64,000 bases of DNA from a bacterium (GTDB taxonomy: Bacteria > Elusimicrobiota > Elusimicrobia > UBA1565 > UBA9628), in contig JAKAQO010000002.1 in assembly GCA_021822495.1 (NCBI GenBank), positions 208,667-272,666 on the forward strand. The letters run 5' to 3'. This document shows positions 36,947-46,720 of this stretch, one piece after another. The notes under the pieces are model-generated. The model ran no database searches. It saw nothing but the letters and a program-made list of their open reading frames with translations, and was not told the DNA's origin. The position numbers were made by a program, and so were the translations under genes. How positions within the stretch are numbered: position 1 is the first letter of the stretch; every line of letters starts with the position of its first letter.

Positions 36947-38341
36947 GTGGAGCGTCCATTAACAACCCAATCCAACCCCTTGGCGCAAGCGGCGCTAAAG
37001 AAAAGGGCGCAATTCGTCCCCTCTTCCGTCGCCGCCTATAGCGGGGTGGTCGTTGACCGCGCGGAGAACTCCACTCTTTGGGATGTGGACGGAAAAAAAT
37101 ATATTGATTTCGCCGGAGGAATCGGAGCCTTGAATGTCGGTCACTGCCATCCCAAGGTGGTCTCCGCCCTTCAAAAGCAGGCGGGTAAATTCACCCACAC
37201 CTCTTTTCATGTCGCCAGTTACCCGGATTACGCTTCTGTCTGCGAAAAATTAATCCAAACTATTCCCACCTCTCACCCCCAAAAGGCCGCGCTTTTTAAC
37301 AGCGGGGCGGAAGCCGTCGAGAATGCCGTCAAACTCGCGCGCTTTTTTACCCGGAGAAGCGCCGTCATTTCTTTCGGTTACGCCTTTCACGGGCGCACGC
37401 TTTTGTGTTTGACTCTCGACGGCCGGGAAAAAGTTTTAAAATCGGGATTCGGCCCCTTCGCCCCGGAAATTTACCGAGCCCCGTTTCCCTATCCCTATCG
37501 CGCGCCGTTGGGGATTACCCCGGATGAGCTGACTGAATATTGTTTGGAGGAACTTAAACGCCTTTGGCGTTCTGAAATTTCTCCCGAACAGACGGCCGCT
37601 CTCATCGTTGAACCGGTTCAAGGCGAAGGCGGCTTTATCGTTCCCTCCTCGGGATTTCTCAAAGGCCTCAGAGAACTTTGCGACGCGCACGGAACTATCC
37701 TCATTATTGACGAGGTTCAAAGCGGTTTTGGGCGAACCGGAAAATTCTGGGCTTTTGAACACGAGGGCGCGGTCAAGGCCCAAGGCCGATCGTCCGCGTC
37801 GCGCTTTAGGAAAAGCGTCAGCGACGAGGGCATTTTGCCGGATTTACTGGTCGCCGGAAAGTCTCTTGCCGCCGGAATGCCTCTTTCCGCGGTCATTGGG
37901 CGCGCGGAAATCATGGACGCGGCCCCTTCCGGGGCGATTGGAGGAACCTACGGCGGAAACCCCCTTTCCTGCGTTGCGGCCCTGGCCGTTTTTGAGATTT
38001 TTGAAAAAGAAGATTTGCTTAAAAAGGCCAATCTTATCGCTAAGACCGTAAAGGCCCGCTTCGACGCTTTTCAAAAAAAGTTTAGCGTCGTGGGAGAATC
38101 CCGCGGGCTTGGCGCCATGCGCGCCTTGGAACTAGTCTCTAACCCAAAAACGAAAACCCCGCTTTCGCCCGATCAGGTCAAGAAAATCATCGCGGAATGC
38201 GAAAAAAAGGGCCTTCTCATCCTGAAAGCCGGAATCTTCGACAACGTTTTGAGAACCCTCATGCCCCTGACCATCGAAGAAAAAACACTCGCCGAAGGCC
38301 TCGATATTTTGGAATCAGTTTTAGAGGGTTTTTCCTCGTGA
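36947..38341 (+). CDS. gabT: Class III aminotransferase, GABA aminotransferase-like
   Basis: PLP enzyme, fold type I; probably moves the amino group of 4-aminobutyrate (or a similar omega-amino acid) to 2-oxoglutarate. 464 residues from GTG at 36947; an in-frame TAG lies five codons upstream. NSGAEAVENA, FHGRT, VEPVQGEGGF, IIDEVQSGFGRTGKF (Asp255) and PLP-Lys305 in AGKSLAAG are present. Residues about 274-294 are a 21-residue insertion that the family lacks; without it the spacing from EH to PDL is exactly normal. First gene of the operon, overlapping the next by 4 bases. Confidence 0.88.
   Translation: MERPLTTQSNPLAQAALKKRAQFVPSSVAAYSGVVVDRAENSTLWDVDGKKYIDFAGGIGALNVGHCHPKVVSALQKQAGKFTHTSFHVASYPDYASVCEKLIQTIPTSHPQKAALFNSGAEAVENAVKLARFFTRRSAVISFGYAFHGRTLLCLTLDGREKVLKSGFGPFAPEIYRAPFPYPYRAPLGITPDELTEYCLEELKRLWRSEISPEQTAALIVEPVQGEGGFIVPSSGFLKGLRELCDAHGTILIIDEVQSGFGRTGKFWAFEHEGAVKAQGRSSASRFRKSVSDEGILPDLLVAGKSLAAGMPLSAVIGRAEIMDAAPSGAIGGTYGGNPLSCVAALAVFEIFEKEDLLKKANLIAKTVKARFDAFQKKFSVVGESRGLGAMRALELVSNPKTKTPLSPDQVKKIIAECEKKGLLILKAGIFDNVLRTLMPLTIEEKTLAEGLDILESVLEGFSS
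37761..37831 (+). repeat. 63-bp in-frame insertion flanked by ACGAGGGC direct repeats
   Basis: ACGAGGGC occurs at 37761-37768 and 37824-37831, exactly 63 bases apart, inside the aminotransferase gene. Between them CGTCGC and GCGACG, and GCTTT and AAAGC, form a hairpin with a 4-base bulge. The reading frame stays open and adds 21 residues, AVKAQGRSSASRFRKSVSD plus the repeated EG. The pattern resembles small palindromic elements inserted within genes. Confidence 0.65.
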
Positions 38342-39528
38342 AGATCGCGGTCTTAGGCGGCTTTGGGGCGATGGCCGAAGGCGCGCTTCATTATTTGGCT
38401 CAAAACCCAAAGGTCAAGTCCATTTTAGCCGCCGATATTGATTTAAAAAAAGCTCCCGCGATTCTTCGCGGCATTCCTAAGTCAGAAAAAATCAAACCCG
38501 TTCAAGTTGACGTCTCAAACTTAAAATCCGCGAAACTCGCGCTCAAAGGCGTCAACTCCGTCCTCAACGCTTCCTGGTATGAGTTTAATCTGAAAGCCAT
38601 GGATTTAAGCCTCGCTCTAAACGCCCACTATGTGGACTTAGGCGGGCTTTATCACATGACGCTTAAGCAATTGAAAAAAGACCGCGAATTTAAGCGCCAA
38701 AACCGCCTCGCTATTTTAGGGATAGGCTCGGCCCCGGGGCTTTCCAATTTAATGGCCGCCCATCTCGCGAAGGATTTCGATTCTCTCGACACCCTTGGAA
38801 TTTATGACGCGAGCTTTGACCCCGCTCTTGATAAAAACAAACTCATCGTCCCTTTCTCAATTAAGACGCTACTCGACGAACATCGGCAAAAAGCCCCGAT
38901 TCTCTTAAACGGAAAATTCGTCCAAGTTCCGGCTCATTCTCTCGCCGAAGAAATTGATTTTAAAAAGCCCCTGGGCCGTATGCGCGTGGGCACGGTCATT
39001 CATTCCGAAACCGCGACCCTTCCGCGATTTTTGAAGTCCAAGAAAGTCAAAAATCTATTCTTCAAGATTGGATATCCCCCCGCGCTTAAAACCCAATTAG
39101 AGATACTGGAAGCCGCGGGTTTTTCAAGCGATAACCCCGTTCAAATCGAAGGACAAAAAATTTCACCCAAATCTTTTTTGGCCGCGCTGGCGAAACAAAA
39201 TGCGCAAAATCTTTCACCCGCAAACGGAAAGGATTTTGAAATTTTAAGGGTCAAAGCGTCGGGAACCAGTCAGGGGCAAGCTCTCGAAAAAATTCTCGAC
39301 TGCGAGATGAGCGGAAACGGAAAAATTTCTGCGGGAAGTTTGGGGGTCGGAATTCCCGCCGCCATCGCGACCCTGATGATGATTAAAGGGCAAACTCTCC
39401 GCTCAAACGGAGTATTCTCTCCCGAAGAAGCCTTGAACCCGGTTGCGGTTTTCAAAGCTCTCGTAGATTTAAAAATTTTCAATTTTGTCGAAACGGTCAC
39501 GAAACCTATTTTAAGGAACCACTCATGA
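38338..39528 (+). CDS. Saccharopine dehydrogenase-like oxidoreductase
   Basis: 396 residues from GTG at 38338, overlapping the previous stop as GTGA. Rossmann loop GGFGAMAEG at 8-16, an early acidic residue (AADID) for NAD(P), GLYHMT and the GIGSAPGLSN motif of the saccharopine dehydrogenase / lysine 6-dehydrogenase group, and the C-terminal GVFSPEEALNP. In a putrescine operon it might act on an imine or cyclised aminoaldehyde, or on a lysine or polyamine derivative; the substrate is unknown. Confidence 0.8.
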   Translation: MKIAVLGGFGAMAEGALHYLAQNPKVKSILAADIDLKKAPAILRGIPKSEKIKPVQVDVSNLKSAKLALKGVNSVLNASWYEFNLKAMDLSLALNAHYVDLGGLYHMTLKQLKKDREFKRQNRLAILGIGSAPGLSNLMAAHLAKDFDSLDTLGIYDASFDPALDKNKLIVPFSIKTLLDEHRQKAPILLNGKFVQVPAHSLAEEIDFKKPLGRMRVGTVIHSETATLPRFLKSKKVKNLFFKIGYPPALKTQLEILEAAGFSSDNPVQIEGQKISPKSFLAALAKQNAQNLSPANGKDFEILRVKASGTSQGQALEKILDCEMSGNGKISAGSLGVGIPAAIATLMMIKGQTLRSNGVFSPEEALNPVAVFKALVDLKIFNFVETVTKPILRNHS

Positions 39529-40931
39529 AACGAACCGCGCAAGATATCCTCAAGGAAACGCAAAAAACCCTCGATCTCGTGGCCAAGCCCGAGCTCACCG
39601 AAGAAGAAAAAAACTGGGTCACCGACGCCACCGCCAATTACTACTCCAGCCACGTCAACCCCGGCATCCTTGAATACCGCAAATCGGTCTCAACCGAATA
39701 TATTTCGGTTGAATGGGCCGACAGCGCGAACGGTTTTACCGATATTAAAGGAAGGCATTATCTGGATCTCTTGGGCGGATACGGAATCTTTAACGTCGGG
39801 CATCGCCACCCCAAGGTGGTGGAAGCGGTTTCTAATCAGCTCAAAAGGCAAGCCCTTCACTCCCAAGAACTTCTCGAACCTTTTCGCGCCATTTTGGCGA
39901 AACTCATCCACGACATCACGCCCGGAGATCTGCAATTTAGCTTTTTTGGAAACTCCGGGGCGGAGGCGGTTGAAGGCGCGATGAAGCTTGCCATGCTTCA
40001 CACCGGACGAAAATCCTTCGTCGCCGCGACCTCGGCCTTTCATGGAAAAACCCTGGGCGCTCTTTCGGCGACCGCCAAAGCGAAATTCCGCCAGCCTTTT
40101 TTGCCGATACTGCCCGACTGCTACCATGTCCCCTACGGCGACGCCGATTATATAGAATCCATCGTCCGCTCGGCCGACGAGGTGGGTAACGATATCGCGG
40201 GAGTGATCTTGGAGCCCATTCAAGGCGAAGGCGGCATCAATGTCCCTCCGGATGATTATTTCCCCAGGGTCCGGGAAATCTGCGATCGCTACGGGGCGCT
40301 TCTGATTGCCGACGAAGTTCAAACCGGCATGGGGCGAACGGGAAAAATGTTTTGCGTGGACCATTGGGACGTCGTGCCCGACATTATGTGCATGGGAAAA
40401 GCGATGGGCGGCGGCGTCATGCCCATCGGCGCTTTTGTCTCAAACAAAACGATCTGGGAACAGCTTTTTCCCGAGCCCTGGCTCCATTCAACTACTTTTG
40501 GAGGAAACCCCCTGGCCTGCGTGGCCGCCATCGCCAATATCCATGTTCTCCTTGAGGAAAAGCTTCCCGAACGCGCCGATAAAATGGGAAATGAAATAAT
40601 CGCCAAACTCAAGGCCCTGCGCCGAAGATTTCCGAAACTTTGCGCGGATGTTCGCGGAAAGGGACTCATGATCGGACTTGAGTTTCCCTCCGACGCCTTG
40701 GGTTATGAAATCGCCAAGGGCCTCTTTGATCACGGAGTCCTCGTCGCGGGAACTCTTTTTTCCGCAAAAACCATCCGCATCGAGCCGCCCTTGACCATCA
40801 CCCAGCAAGAAATAAATCAAGCCCTTGAGACCATCGAAAAAGTCTTTAAGGAAGTCAACGCCCGGCATTTTGAATCCAAAAAGCCGATGGGAGTCAAAAA
40901 GCAACATGACAAAGAACCAGGAACCGCTTAA
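39525..40931 (+). CDS. patA: Putrescine aminotransferase
   Basis: Class III PLP aminotransferase of 468 residues; converts putrescine and 2-oxoglutarate to 4-aminobutanal and glutamate. Similarity to Escherichia coli PatA (YgjG) is long and clear: HVNPGILEYRKSV, GIFNVGHRHP, LHSQELL, FHGKTLGALSATAK, EPIQGEGGI, DEVQTGMGRTGKMF and the PLP site GKAMGGGVMPIGA (Lys292). The ATG overlaps the previous stop by 4 bases. Works with the aldehyde dehydrogenase that follows. Confidence 0.93.
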   Translation: MKRTAQDILKETQKTLDLVAKPELTEEEKNWVTDATANYYSSHVNPGILEYRKSVSTEYISVEWADSANGFTDIKGRHYLDLLGGYGIFNVGHRHPKVVEAVSNQLKRQALHSQELLEPFRAILAKLIHDITPGDLQFSFFGNSGAEAVEGAMKLAMLHTGRKSFVAATSAFHGKTLGALSATAKAKFRQPFLPILPDCYHVPYGDADYIESIVRSADEVGNDIAGVILEPIQGEGGINVPPDDYFPRVREICDRYGALLIADEVQTGMGRTGKMFCVDHWDVVPDIMCMGKAMGGGVMPIGAFVSNKTIWEQLFPEPWLHSTTFGGNPLACVAAIANIHVLLEEKLPERADKMGNEIIAKLKALRRRFPKLCADVRGKGLMIGLEFPSDALGYEIAKGLFDHGVLVAGTLFSAKTIRIEPPLTITQQEINQALETIEKVFKEVNARHFESKKPMGVKKQHDKEPGTA

Positions 40932-42348
40932 GCGCGCCATTTTAAACCCCGCAACCGAGGAAACCCTCGCCCGAGTTAAAGACGCGGGAGAAAAAGAAGT
41001 CAACTCCGCGGTCTCTTTAGCTAAAAAAACTTTTCCCCTTTGGGCGTCCAAATCTCCGGCCGAGCGAGCCGGTCTTCTATTTGCCTGGGCGAATCTCATT
41101 GAAGAAAATTCCGCGCGGCTCGCTCATTTAGAATCTCAAAATACCGGAAAACCCCTCAAACTCTCACAAGACGGAGATTTGCCTTTCGCGGTCGACAACC
41201 TGCGCTTTTTCGCCTCTTCTGCGCGGGTTTCAGAAACTCCCGCTTCCGCCGAGTACGCGACGGGATATATGTCTTTTCTTAAGCGAGAACCCATCGGCCC
41301 GGTCGCCTTAATCACGCCTTGGAATTATCCCTTGATGATGGCGATTTGGAAACTGGCCCCCGCTTTAGCCGCTGGAAATTCCTGCGTCATTAAGCCCGCG
41401 GAACTGACTCCCTTGACCACTCTTGAAATCGCAAAACTGGCCCTTCAAGCGGGGATTCCCGAAGGCGTTATCAATGTTGTTTTAGGCGGAGAAGAAACCG
41501 GAAAACTTTTGACCTCGCGTCCAGAGATTAAAATGATTTCTTTTACCGGAGACACCTCCACGGGACGCAAAATCATGTCTCAGGCCGCCCCCACCGTCAA
41601 GCGCGCCCATTTGGAGCTGGGCGGAAAAGCCCCTTTTATCGTTTTTGAAGATGCAGATTTATCCGCCGCCATTCAAGGCGCCGTCGTCGCTTCTTTCGTC
41701 AACGCCGGGCAAGATTGCACCGCCGCAACCCGCCTTTACGTTCATAAAAAAGTCTTCGACCGCTTTACCGCTGATTTTGTCAGAGAGACCAAAAAAATAA
41801 AACTCGGGCTTTTTGACGATCCTCAAACCGACATGGGGCCTTTGATTTCCGAGGAACACCGCGACCGGGTCGAAGGATTTTTGGAACGCGCCAAAAACAT
41901 AAAAATTCTCTTGGGTGGAAATCGTCCTTCGCATCTTAAACGAGGTTTTTTCTTGAGTCCCACGATTATCCTCAACGCCGAGCAGAAATCCGAGCTCGTC
42001 CAAAAAGAAATTTTTGGCCCCGTGGTCTGCCTGCTTCCGTTTAAAGATGAAGCGGAAGCGATTCAACTTTCCAACGATATCGAGTACGGGCTTGCGGCTT
42101 CCCTTTGGACCGCAAACACTCAGCGGGCCTTGCGGGTGTCTTCCGCGCTCAGATTTGGAACTGTCTGGATTAACGATCATTTGCCTTTAACCTCCGAAAC
42201 CCCTCACGGGGGATTCAATCAATCCGGCTTTGGAAAAGATTTGTCTCGTATGGCCCTTGAAGAATATACCGTCATTAAACATATCATGGCAGACATGACC
42301 GGCGACATTCGTAAACCCTGGCACTATACTGTTTTTGGAAAAAAATAA
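40906..42348 (+). CDS. patD: Aldehyde dehydrogenase, probable gamma-aminobutyraldehyde dehydrogenase
   Basis: NAD(P)-dependent aldehyde dehydrogenase of 480 residues from the ATG at 40906, overlapping patA by 26 bases. TPWNYPL, SFTGDTSTG, Glu237 (LELGGK) and the catalytic Cys271 (GQDCTA) are present. The GQDC form of the Cys motif and coupling to putrescine aminotransferase point to 4-aminobutanal oxidation to GABA; other aminoaldehydes are possible. Confidence 0.88.
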   Translation: MTKNQEPLKRAILNPATEETLARVKDAGEKEVNSAVSLAKKTFPLWASKSPAERAGLLFAWANLIEENSARLAHLESQNTGKPLKLSQDGDLPFAVDNLRFFASSARVSETPASAEYATGYMSFLKREPIGPVALITPWNYPLMMAIWKLAPALAAGNSCVIKPAELTPLTTLEIAKLALQAGIPEGVINVVLGGEETGKLLTSRPEIKMISFTGDTSTGRKIMSQAAPTVKRAHLELGGKAPFIVFEDADLSAAIQGAVVASFVNAGQDCTAATRLYVHKKVFDRFTADFVRETKKIKLGLFDDPQTDMGPLISEEHRDRVEGFLERAKNIKILLGGNRPSHLKRGFFLSPTIILNAEQKSELVQKEIFGPVVCLLPFKDEAEAIQLSNDIEYGLAASLWTANTQRALRVSSALRFGTVWINDHLPLTSETPHGGFNQSGFGKDLSRMALEEYTVIKHIMADMTGDIRKPWHYTVFGKK

Positions 42349-42853
42349 GCGCGCAGCTTATCTCAAACTTCTGGGCCTTGACAAAAACCATTCCCAGGGC
42401 TATGTTAAGGTTATGCTAGAAATACTAGAGCACCTCATCAGCCAGGAAGCGCAGCACCCGCATCAATTTCGCAAAGCTCTTTACCGCGAACTACTCTCAT
42501 CCGAGGTCTATCTATTGACCTTGGGAGAGCCCATTCAAGATGGCGTCTCTACCCTCCGAAAACCGGCGGACTTCCTCTTATGGGCGGAGCAAAAAACGCC
42601 GGGAGAGTTCCGCGTTCCGGTTTTTCCCTCCACCGACTCGGTCGCGGGTTTCATCAACTCTCATCATTTAAAAGCTCCCGAAGGCAAGGAATTTCTCTGG
42701 ATGAGTCAGAACCCGCAAAAAGCTCTCGCGCCGCTTCTGGAACTCAGCGGCTTTTTAGGCCTCAATCTTTATTTGGCGGAGAATGAATCGGTCTCCGTTT
42801 CCGAAGAAGAGACAAAACTCTTGGCGCAAGGGATTATTCCCTCCAGCGCTTAA
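42335..42853 (+). CDS. SseB-domain-like protein
   Basis: 172 residues from TTG at 42335, overlapping the aldehyde dehydrogenase gene by 14 bases. After a helical start (about 1-50), residues 50-165 follow the SseB N-terminal domain pattern: SSEVYLLTLGE, RVPVFPSTDSVAGFIN, then LLELSGFLGLNLYLAENE. The domain's role is unclear (enhanced serine sensitivity, type VII and type III secretion contexts). A link to polyamine use is only positional. The TAA stop is the start of a dispersed palindrome. Confidence 0.7.
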   Translation: MEKNKRAAYLKLLGLDKNHSQGYVKVMLEILEHLISQEAQHPHQFRKALYRELLSSEVYLLTLGEPIQDGVSTLRKPADFLLWAEQKTPGEFRVPVFPSTDSVAGFINSHHLKAPEGKEFLWMSQNPQKALAPLLELSGFLGLNLYLAENESVSVSEEETKLLAQGIIPSSA

Positions 42854-42872
42854 AAAAGGGACAGTCCCTTTT
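42854..42872. repeat. Short palindrome GGGACAGTCCC between convergent genes
   Basis: AAAAGGGAC and GTCCCTTTT around one central base, a near copy of the elements at 13048 and 19666. It fills the 17 bases between two convergent stop codons (42851-42853 and 42871-42873), where it could stop transcription from both sides. Confidence 0.75.
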
Positions 42873-44853
42873 ATTTCGGGCTTGGCGTAGGCGGAGCGGC
42901 GGAATCTTTCTTAGGGATAGGAATCGTAAAGAAAAAGCGCGATCCCTTGCCCAGTTCCGATTCCACTCCCATCTCGCCGCCGTGAAGTTGAACAATTTCG
43001 CGCGCGATTTTAAGACCCAACCCAAATCCGGCTTTTCTCATCGCCTGGGCTTGTTGAGATTGAAAGAAGCGTTCAAAGACTCTCGGTAAATCTTCTTTTG
43101 AAATTCCAATTCCAGAATCGCGCACTCCGATGGTCAGCATTTGAGGCCCGACATCAACCTTGACCTGGACCACCCCGCATTCATTGGCGTCTTGAACGGC
43201 GTTCGTGCAAAGGTTTTGAATCACCTGCCCGATGCGATGAGGATCGCCTTTTAGAAGCGGCAAATTCGGCGGAACTTGAACCTCAAAGCGGATTTTCCTT
43301 TGTTGGGCGACAATTTGGATGCGGGAACTCACGTTTTGAATGACCTCAGACAAATTGAGCTCCCCTAAATTAACGCGCAGTTTACCGGATTCAATGGCGG
43401 CCAAATCAACTAAATCCGAGATCAAAAGATTCAAGGTCTTAGCCGCGGAATTGATATGCGAAGAATACTCCAATTCCTTGGGAGCATCCTTAAGAGACAT
43501 TCCCAATATCTCCGAATACCCCAAAATCGCGGTCAACGGATTTTTAACATCGTGGGCAACCATCGCGAAAAACTTTTTTTGAAATCCGTTAATTTGTTCA
43601 AGCTGGCGATTGGATTCCTGAACTTCCTTTAACAGGCGCGCGTTTTCCAAAATCAGGAATCTACGCTCAAGCGCGCGGCGCACGGAAAAGATAAGACGGG
43701 AAGAGTCGACCGGCTTCAGTAAAGCGTCATCCAAACCCAACTCGACGGACTGGCTTACTCCCTGAAGCGCGGTGGTTAAAGGGTAGCGGTCAACCATGAA
43801 GATGATTCTTAAATCCGGATCATGCTCTCTGAGTTTTTGGGCGATTTCAAGGCCCGTATGCCGGGTGTAAGCCAAGGCCGCTCCAACCACCGCCAAATGA
43901 AAACTACCCTTAATTTGCGCTCGGCGCAAGGCGTCTTCCGCGTCCATGGTTGTGACTACCTCATAACCCGCCACGCGCAAGGCTTCAGACAAGGCATCCA
44001 AAGTGGGCTTATAATTATCCAAAAACAATATTTTTTCCTTGCCCCTTTGAGTCGAGTCGGCAATCTGCGGGGCTTCGGTCAAAAGCCTTGGAATAAGCCC
44101 TGACTCTTCCCGCAAAAGCTCGACGGGAGCGTTATCTCTTAGGCGATTGGCCGCCCAACGCGCACGGTCAATGCTTGAGATGTAGTAGCAAACACAATTA
44201 TTGACGGCTTTTCTTAAAGCCGCGTCAAAACGGACAACATCGGCCCATAACCCTGGAAGGGGAACAATGACCTGGCATTTTCTCCCCGCGCCAAAAGAAG
44301 CGGGCTCGGGCTTAGGCGCCTGGGAAACATTTTTCCAAAATGTTTTTCCGGGATCGGAGACCTCGTTGGGGGGAATTGTTTTTTCCAAAAGGAATTTTTC
44401 GAGATTTTGAGCGTTTGGGCGCTCTTCAACAATAATTCCCGATTGTCTAAACGCGATGGGAAGAGCATGACTGGTAAAAAACGCTTCATCGGCCATAAAA
44501 ATAACCGGACGCTCGACCGAACGCAACTGGTCGGCAAAACCGTTGGGAGGCGGCCAAGGAAGAGCTCTCACCGGAGAAACCTGAACGGGAGAAAAGCTCG
44601 CCAAGGTTTGAAGCAGAAAAAGCGGAAACCGTCCACGAATCTTATAGGCGTTAAAGAGGGCTTGCCTTTCCGCGACGCCGATGCGCTCATAATCGAGGAC
44701 CAAGGCCGCGATATCCGGAGTCCCCATGCGGATAATCGCATCCGCCGCGGAATTAAAGGCCGTCAGGGAATAATCGTAATTTTTAAGATGCGTTTCTAAT
44801 TCGCCAATCAATGTCATGTCTTGGGTGACAAGAAAAATGGCGCCTTTACTCAC
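42871..44853 (-). CDS. Hybrid sensor histidine kinase with two receiver-like domains
   Basis: 660 residues, no membrane helices or signal peptide, so cytoplasmic. Receiver-like 1 at about 5-120 keeps an Asp at 54 (LVLDYE). Receiver-like 2 at about 273-398 keeps Lys380 (LLKP) but has Gly324 in the phospho-Asp position. A coiled coil (400-425) leads to HisKA with His434 (VAHDVKNPL) and an HATPase domain (N, DSGIGI, GFGLGL, ending near 650). The ATG overlaps the tryptophanase stop (ATGA). No partner response regulator is nearby. Confidence 0.88.
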   Translation of the reverse strand: MSKGAIFLVTQDMTLIGELETHLKNYDYSLTAFNSAADAIIRMGTPDIAALVLDYERIGVAERQALFNAYKIRGRFPLFLLQTLASFSPVQVSPVRALPWPPPNGFADQLRSVERPVIFMADEAFFTSHALPIAFRQSGIIVEERPNAQNLEKFLLEKTIPPNEVSDPGKTFWKNVSQAPKPEPASFGAGRKCQVIVPLPGLWADVVRFDAALRKAVNNCVCYYISSIDRARWAANRLRDNAPVELLREESGLIPRLLTEAPQIADSTQRGKEKILFLDNYKPTLDALSEALRVAGYEVVTTMDAEDALRRAQIKGSFHLAVVGAALAYTRHTGLEIAQKLREHDPDLRIIFMVDRYPLTTALQGVSQSVELGLDDALLKPVDSSRLIFSVRRALERRFLILENARLLKEVQESNRQLEQINGFQKKFFAMVAHDVKNPLTAILGYSEILGMSLKDAPKELEYSSHINSAAKTLNLLISDLVDLAAIESGKLRVNLGELNLSEVIQNVSSRIQIVAQQRKIRFEVQVPPNLPLLKGDPHRIGQVIQNLCTNAVQDANECGVVQVKVDVGPQMLTIGVRDSGIGISKEDLPRVFERFFQSQQAQAMRKAGFGLGLKIAREIVQLHGGEMGVESELGKGSRFFFTIPIPKKDSAAPPTPSPK

Positions 44854-46244
44854 CTCGAACCTCCCTTGCCTATGGGTTTTAGTTTCGCGGTAAAATGGCG
44901 CAGGGTCTTGGGTTCTTCGACAATCTCAAGGCCGCGAATGGATTTTTTTCGTCCGACAAGAAAGCCAAAAACCTCGATGATGAAATCGACATGACTTTGG
45001 GTGTAAACACGACGTGGAAAGGCAAGTCGCACGAGTTCCATCGGGGCTGGCTTAAAATCCCCGGACGTTCCCTTCCCGAACATCAAGGAACCCACCTCAA
45101 CCGAGCGAATTCCTCCGGTCAAATAGAGTTCGCAAACCAGGGCCTGCGCCGGGAACTGATGAGGAGGAATATACGGAAGAAAATGCTTTGCGTCCACATA
45201 TATCGCGTGTCCCCCGGGAGGGTTAATAATTGGCACCTTGTGTTTTCTTAAACCCTCCGCTAAATATGCCACCGAGCGCAAGCGATAGGAAAGATAATTT
45301 TCATCCACGATTTCTTTAAGGCCCTGCGCGATCGCTTCCAAATCCCGTCCAGCCAAGCCCCCATAAGTCGGAAAGCCTTCTCCTAAAATCAAAAGCTCCT
45401 TGGATTTTCTAAGCCACTCAGGATTGTTGAAAGACAAAAAGCCGCCCATATTGGCGAAAGCGTCTTTTTTTGCGCTCATGAGACACCCATCGGCCAAGGA
45501 AAACATCTCTTTTGCGATTTCAAGCGCCGAACGCTTAGATTGTCCTTTTTCGCGAAGCTTGATGAGAAAAGCGTTTTCAGCGAAACGAGCAGCGTCAATT
45601 ATGAGCGGAATTTTATTTTGCCGCGCGACTGCGGATGCTTCTTTTAAATTGGCCAACGAAACCGGCTGCCCTCCCAAGGAATTATTCGTAACGGTCATAA
45701 TAATCATCGGAATATTTCTGGGACCGATTTCCGAAACAGATTTTTTCAAAGCCGCGATATCGATATTCCCCTTAAAGGGCGCCGAAGAAGAAAAATTAAA
45801 CGCCTCTTTAACCGGTAAATCTAAAGCCACGCTTCCGGCGACCTCTACGTTAGCTCTCGTCGTATCAAAATGAGTGTTGGCGATCACCGTTTTTCCCGGA
45901 CCGCAAAGAACCGACATAAAAATTCTCTCGGCCGCGCGCCCCTGATGAGCGGGCAAAACAAAACGATATCCCGTCAAATCTTTAACCGCTTTTTCAAAAA
46001 CATACCAGCTTCGCGCGCCGGCATAGGATTCATCCCCCCGCATCAAACACGCCCATTGCTCGGAAGACATCGCCGAGGTTCCAGAATCGGTTAATAAATC
46101 AATCAACACTTTATCGGCCGGAATCTGAAAAAGGTTGTAATGCGCTTTCTTTAACAAGTCCGCGCGCTCTTTATCCGTAGTAAAGCCCAAGGGCTCGACC
46201 ATTTTGATTTTAAACGGCTCAATGATCGTCTTCCATTTAGGCAT
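44850..46244 (-). CDS. tnaA: Tryptophanase / tyrosine phenol-lyase family
   Basis: PLP beta-eliminating lyase of 464 residues giving indole (or phenol), pyruvate and ammonia. [43 protein letters not shown] (PLP on Lys260), [15 protein letters not shown] and the C-terminal [14 protein letters not shown] match both TnaA and Tpl. Tryptophanase is favoured by overall similarity, but the two are hard to separate by eye. The ATG at 46244 overlaps the DUF971 stop as ATGCCTAA. Confidence 0.88.
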   Translation of the reverse strand: MPKWKTIIEPFKIKMVEPLGFTTDKERADLLKKAHYNLFQIPADKVLIDLLTDSGTSAMSSEQWACLMRGDESYAGARSWYVFEKAVKDLTGYRFVLPAHQGRAAERIFMSVLCGPGKTVIANTHFDTTRANVEVAGSVALDLPVKEAFNFSSSAPFKGNIDIAALKKSVSEIGPRNIPMIIMTVTNNSLGGQPVSLANLKEASAVARQNKIPLIIDAARFAENAFLIKLREKGQSKRSALEIAKEMFSLADGCLMSAKKDAFANMGGFLSFNNPEWLRKSKELLILGEGFPTYGGLAGRDLEAIAQGLKEIVDENYLSYRLRSVAYLAEGLRKHKVPIINPPGGHAIYVDAKHFLPYIPPHQFPAQALVCELYLTGGIRSVEVGSLMFGKGTSGDFKPAPMELVRLAFPRRVYTQSHVDFIIEVFGFLVGRKKSIRGLEIVEEPKTLRHFTAKLKPIGKGGSR

Positions 46245-46572
46245 AAGCAGGACCATTTTTCGCTGAATTAGAAGCGCACTCCGGACACGAACAGATTTCC
46301 CTCAAGTATTCAAAAGTATAAATTCCCGCGCCGTGCCCATCGGAAAAAGAAAAAGCCAAGGCGTAATGGCCGACCACGCTTTCTCTTTGTGAAACAAGTT
46401 CCGGAGAGATTTTCGAAATATCCAAAATTCTTTCTCCAGTGAATTCGTCCCTGCACATCGCGCAAGGGCAATTTTCTCTTAAGCAGCGGAAAAGATATTC
46501 GCTTTTATGCCCATCCTCCCAGGAAATGTAAAGCTTATTGGCGTCTTTTTCAATTTCGGAGGGAACTGGCAT
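46237..46572 (-). CDS. DUF971 family protein
   Basis: 111 residues. ISWEDGHKSEYLFRCLRENCPCAMC and the GHYALAFSFSDGHGAGIYTFEYLR half are the DUF971 pattern, the fold found at the N terminus of gamma-butyrobetaine hydroxylase. The Cys pairs CPCAMC and CSCPEC suggest metal binding. Function unknown. First gene of a three-gene operon with tnaA and the histidine kinase. Confidence 0.88.
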   Translation of the reverse strand: MPVPSEIEKDANKLYISWEDGHKSEYLFRCLRENCPCAMCRDEFTGERILDISKISPELVSQRESVVGHYALAFSFSDGHGAGIYTFEYLREICSCPECASNSAKNGPAYA

Positions 46573-46633
46573 TTTTTATCCTAAAAACTATTTTATTCTT
46601 CTCAATGACTCTTGCTTATAATTCTCAAGGACG

Positions 46634-46670
46634 GCATTGTCCCGACCTTAATGATATAGGAAAGGGACTA
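46634..46670. repeat. Dispersed GTCCC...GGGAC repeat, copy B
   Basis: Starts GCATTGTCCCGACCTTA and ends AAAGGGACTA, as in copy A at 10216-10253, with a diverged middle of about 10 bases. It lies in the 148-base gap between the divergent DUF971 and deoxyhypusine synthase-like genes, where it may overlap their promoters. Confidence 0.7.
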
Positions 46671-46720
46671 ATAAATATTATAAAATTAACGGTAAAGACA
46701 AAAGCTCCCAGGAGGAAAAA

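Noticed and set aside
38197..38337. Upstream extension of the saccharopine dehydrogenase-like gene
   Set aside because: The frame is open but lies inside gabT and the Rossmann motif begins right after the GTG at 38338.
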